Shown: positions 62,288 through 64,000 of the stretch, one piece after another
How the letters are laid out: each line of letters opens with the position of its first letter
Numbering within the stretch: position 1 is the stretch's first letter
Source: Betaproteobacteria bacterium HGW-Betaproteobacteria-16
Lineage (GTDB): Bacteria > Pseudomonadota > Gammaproteobacteria > Burkholderiales > Burkholderiaceae_C
NCBI GenBank assembly: GCA_002840835.1
Contig: PHCQ01000006.1
Span: 62,001 to 126,000 of the forward strand
Length of the DNA stretch: 64,000 bases
Reading direction: 5' to 3'
The notes under the pieces: model-generated
The model's database searches: none
What the model was told of the DNA's origin: nothing
Seen by the model: the letters and a program-made list of their open reading frames with translations, nothing else
Translations under genes and position numbers: made by a program

Positions 62288-64000
62288 AAATGCCCGCTTA
62301 TCGAATCAACGGGCAGCCTGCTGAGCGCGAAGCGTTCTATGCGCTGGCCTGTGATCCCGGACGCAGCATCGCGGTCGAGGCCTGTGCTGGTGCAGGGAAG
62401 ACCTGGATGCTGGTCTCGCGCATCTTGAGGGCTTTGCTCGATGGTTGTCCCGCGCAAGACATTCTGGCCATCACCTTCACCAAGAAGGCGGCGGGCGAAA
62501 TGCGCGATCGCCTCAATGGCGAGTTGCGCCGATGTGCCACCCTTCCGGACGCCGAACTGGCCATCGAGTTGCGTGCGCGAGGCCTGAGTGCGCCCGATGC
62601 CGCGCTACGGGCTCCCGAGTTGCGCACGCTGCATCAGCGACTGAACGCACTGGGCCGCCAGGTGCAGGTGCGCACTTTTCATGGCTGGTTCGCTTCCTTG
62701 CTGCGGGGTGCACCGCTGTCCGTGCTGCAGGAACTGAGGCTGCCACCTCAGTACGAACTGCTGGAAGACGACGCTCAGGCCGTGGCACTGGTGTGGCCCC
62801 GCTTCTATGCGGCCGTCGCCGGCGAAGCTCAAAGCAAGCAGGATTTCATGGACGCGGTCGCCGAGCACGGCCGCCACCAGACCATCAAGGCACTGGAGAA
62901 CGCGTTGCAGAAGCGCGTGGAGTTCACGCTGGCAGACAGCGTCGGGGTGGTGGAGGGCTCTGTGAAGGCCTTTGGCGAGTTGTACCCCCGATGGGCCAGC
63001 CTGCCATCACCCGAACAGGCCTTGTTGCAACCCGGTGTGCGAGAGCGTTGGCTGGCCAGAGCCCAGGAGCTGGGCCGTGAGACCAACAAGACGCCACAGG
63101 CTGCTGCGCGTGTCGTGATCGATGCCTTTCAGCTGCCGGACGAACCTGCGCACATGTTTGCGCGGCTTGCGATGCTGCGCAAGGCCTTCTTCGTGGCCAG
63201 CGAAGACCGACTGACCACTCACCTGACCAAATTTGTCGCCGCCCAGGATGCAGAGCTCGAGCTGCTGGACCTGTGCACCGCCAGGCGCCAGCATCAGGCC
63301 TGGTCGCATCACCAGCGCATGGCTCGGCTGTCGCGTGTGCTGCTTGCGTCCTATGCCGAACTCAAGCGAGAGCGTGGCTGGGTCGACATGAACGACGTGG
63401 AAGGCGCCGCGCTGAGATTGCTCGGTGACAGCGAAATCTCTGGCTGGATGCAGCAACGGCTGGACGCCCGCGTGCGCCATCTGCTGATCGACGAATTCCA
63501 GGACACCAATCCGCTGCAGTGGCAGGCCCTGTACGGGTGGTTGTCGGCTTACGCCGGTGCCGGGGTGGGCGAAGCGCCCTGCGTGTTTCTGGTGGGCGAC
63601 CCCAAACAATCCATCTACCGGTTCCGGCGCGCCGAACCCCAGGTGTTCAAGGCCGCGCAGCACTTTGTGGTCAACGGGCTCTCAGGTGCCTTGCTCAGTT
63701 GCGACCACACCCGACGGTGCGCGACCGGTGTGGTGGAAGCCTTCAACAGCGTCATGCTCGATGCTCTGGCCAAGGGCGAGTACGGCAGCGACTACCGCAG
63801 CCACACCACCGAGAGCCGGGAGGAGGGCGCGGTGCTGGCACTGCCGCAGGTCCCTCGGGATGCCAGAGAGGGTGCGTCGCGTGGTGGGGTCGACGACGAG
63901 CCCGTCTGGCGCGACAGCCTGGTGACGCCAAGGGTATTGCCTGAAGACAGCATGTCGGCGCTTGAAGCCCGCCAGGCCGCCGACTGGGTGGCTGCTGAAA
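62284..64000 (+). CDS. addA: AddA-type UvrD/Rep helicase-nuclease, 5' part (runs off window)
   Basis: About 572 residues are present and the frame is open to the right edge. Superfamily 1 motifs: Walker A ACAGAGKTWML (Q-motif region upstream), motif Ia ITFTKKAAGEMRDRL, RTFHGWF, Walker B LLIDEFQDTNPLQW and motif III VGDPKQSIYRFRRAE. The start codon overlaps the addB stop. Together they unwind and degrade DNA ends, generating 3' tails for RecA. The C-terminal helicase half and nuclease domain lie beyond the window. Confidence 0.92.
   Translation, partial: MKMPAYRINGQPAEREAFYALACDPGRSIAVEACAGAGKTWMLVSRILRALLDGCPAQDILAITFTKKAAGEMRDRLNGELRRCATLPDAELAIELRARGLSAPDAALRAPELRTLHQRLNALGRQVQVRTFHGWFASLLRGAPLSVLQELRLPPQYELLEDDAQAVALVWPRFYAAVAGEAQSKQDFMDAVAEHGRHQTIKALENALQKRVEFTLADSVGVVEGSVKAFGELYPRWASLPSPEQALLQPGVRERWLARAQELGRETNKTPQAAARVVIDAFQLPDEPAHMFARLAMLRKAFFVASEDRLTTHLTKFVAAQDAELELLDLCTARRQHQAWSHHQRMARLSRVLLASYAELKRERGWVDMNDVEGAALRLLGDSEISGWMQQRLDARVRHLLIDEFQDTNPLQWQALYGWLSAYAGAGVGEAPCVFLVGDPKQSIYRFRRAEPQVFKAAQHFVVNGLSGALLSCDHTRRCATGVVEAFNSVMLDALAKGEYGSDYRSHTTESREEGAVLALPQVPRDAREGASRGGVDDEPVWRDSLVTPRVLPEDSMSALEARQAADWVAAE

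Noticed and set aside
1-64000. CRISPR arrays, insertion sequences, tRNA or rRNA genes
   Set aside because: No regularly spaced repeats, transposase motifs or tRNA/rRNA-like sequences were noticed on either strand.

Overview
The window reads as chromosome from a GC-rich betaproteobacterium of the Burkholderiales, most likely Comamonadaceae (Hydrogenophaga/Acidovorax-like). This rests on the gene content and order (rho-rpmE2, pstSCAB-phoU-phoBR with ppk/sixA/ppx, addB-addA, ACAD/FadB/FadA), the codon usage, and a CCCCC-TTGA-GGGGG intergenic repeat of a type I associate with that family. Identification is from sequence reading only; no database search was possible.

Layout. 1-10.7 kb: end of a sirtuin deacylase, a Yip1-type membrane protein, a split chromate transporter, a response regulator/GAF-PAS histidine kinase pair, and a fatty-acid beta-oxidation cluster (SDR reductase, FadB-like multifunctional enzyme, thiolase, and a divergent acyl-CoA dehydrogenase). 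10.7-30.9 kb: a complete chromosomal type IV secretion locus in the order virB1-B2-B3-B4, three secreted or lipoprotein genes, virB5-B6-B7-B8-B9-B10-B11, a lipoprotein resembling lysozyme-inhibitor immunity proteins, virD4, two tandem paralogous small proteins, and an 837-residue zeta-toxin protein. 31-36.8 kb: glmM, a GNAT, a NamZ-type muramidase, DOMON-like, lipoprotein and ATP-grasp-like genes. 37.1-55.2 kb: phosphate-starvation region with olsB-plcP (membrane-lipid remodelling), ppk-sixA, a histone-tail DNA-binding-like protein, a hybrid kinase/response regulator pair, ppx, pstSCAB-phoU and phoBR. 55.3-64 kb: glycosyltransferase, rpmE2, rho, trxA, addB and the start of addA.

The most interesting element is the type IV system. 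VirB7 is a lipoprotein with an extra C-terminal N0-like domain, and the terminal gene encodes a zeta-type UDP-N-acetylglucosamine kinase whose last ~125 residues look like the VirD4-recruited XVIPCD signal with a Gln-rich tail. These are hallmarks of the contact-dependent bacteria-killing X-T4SS first described in Xanthomonas. The tandem pair of cytoplasmic proteins just upstream of the toxin is the obvious immunity/antitoxin candidate, and the lipoprotein between virB11 and virD4 (FG-GAP/XAC2610-like plus LprI-like) looks like immunity to a cell-wall hydrolase. I infer an interbacterial weapon that attacks peptidoglycan precursor supply, placed directly next to glmM, a gene of that same pathway.

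The second coherent module is phosphate stress. PhoB-like boxes are visible before pstS and ppk, and four TCAT-type repeats with exact 11-bp spacing lie before olsB-plcP. This suggests that Pi uptake, polyphosphate metabolism and replacement of phospholipid by ornithine lipid are controlled together by the PhoBR encoded in the same region.
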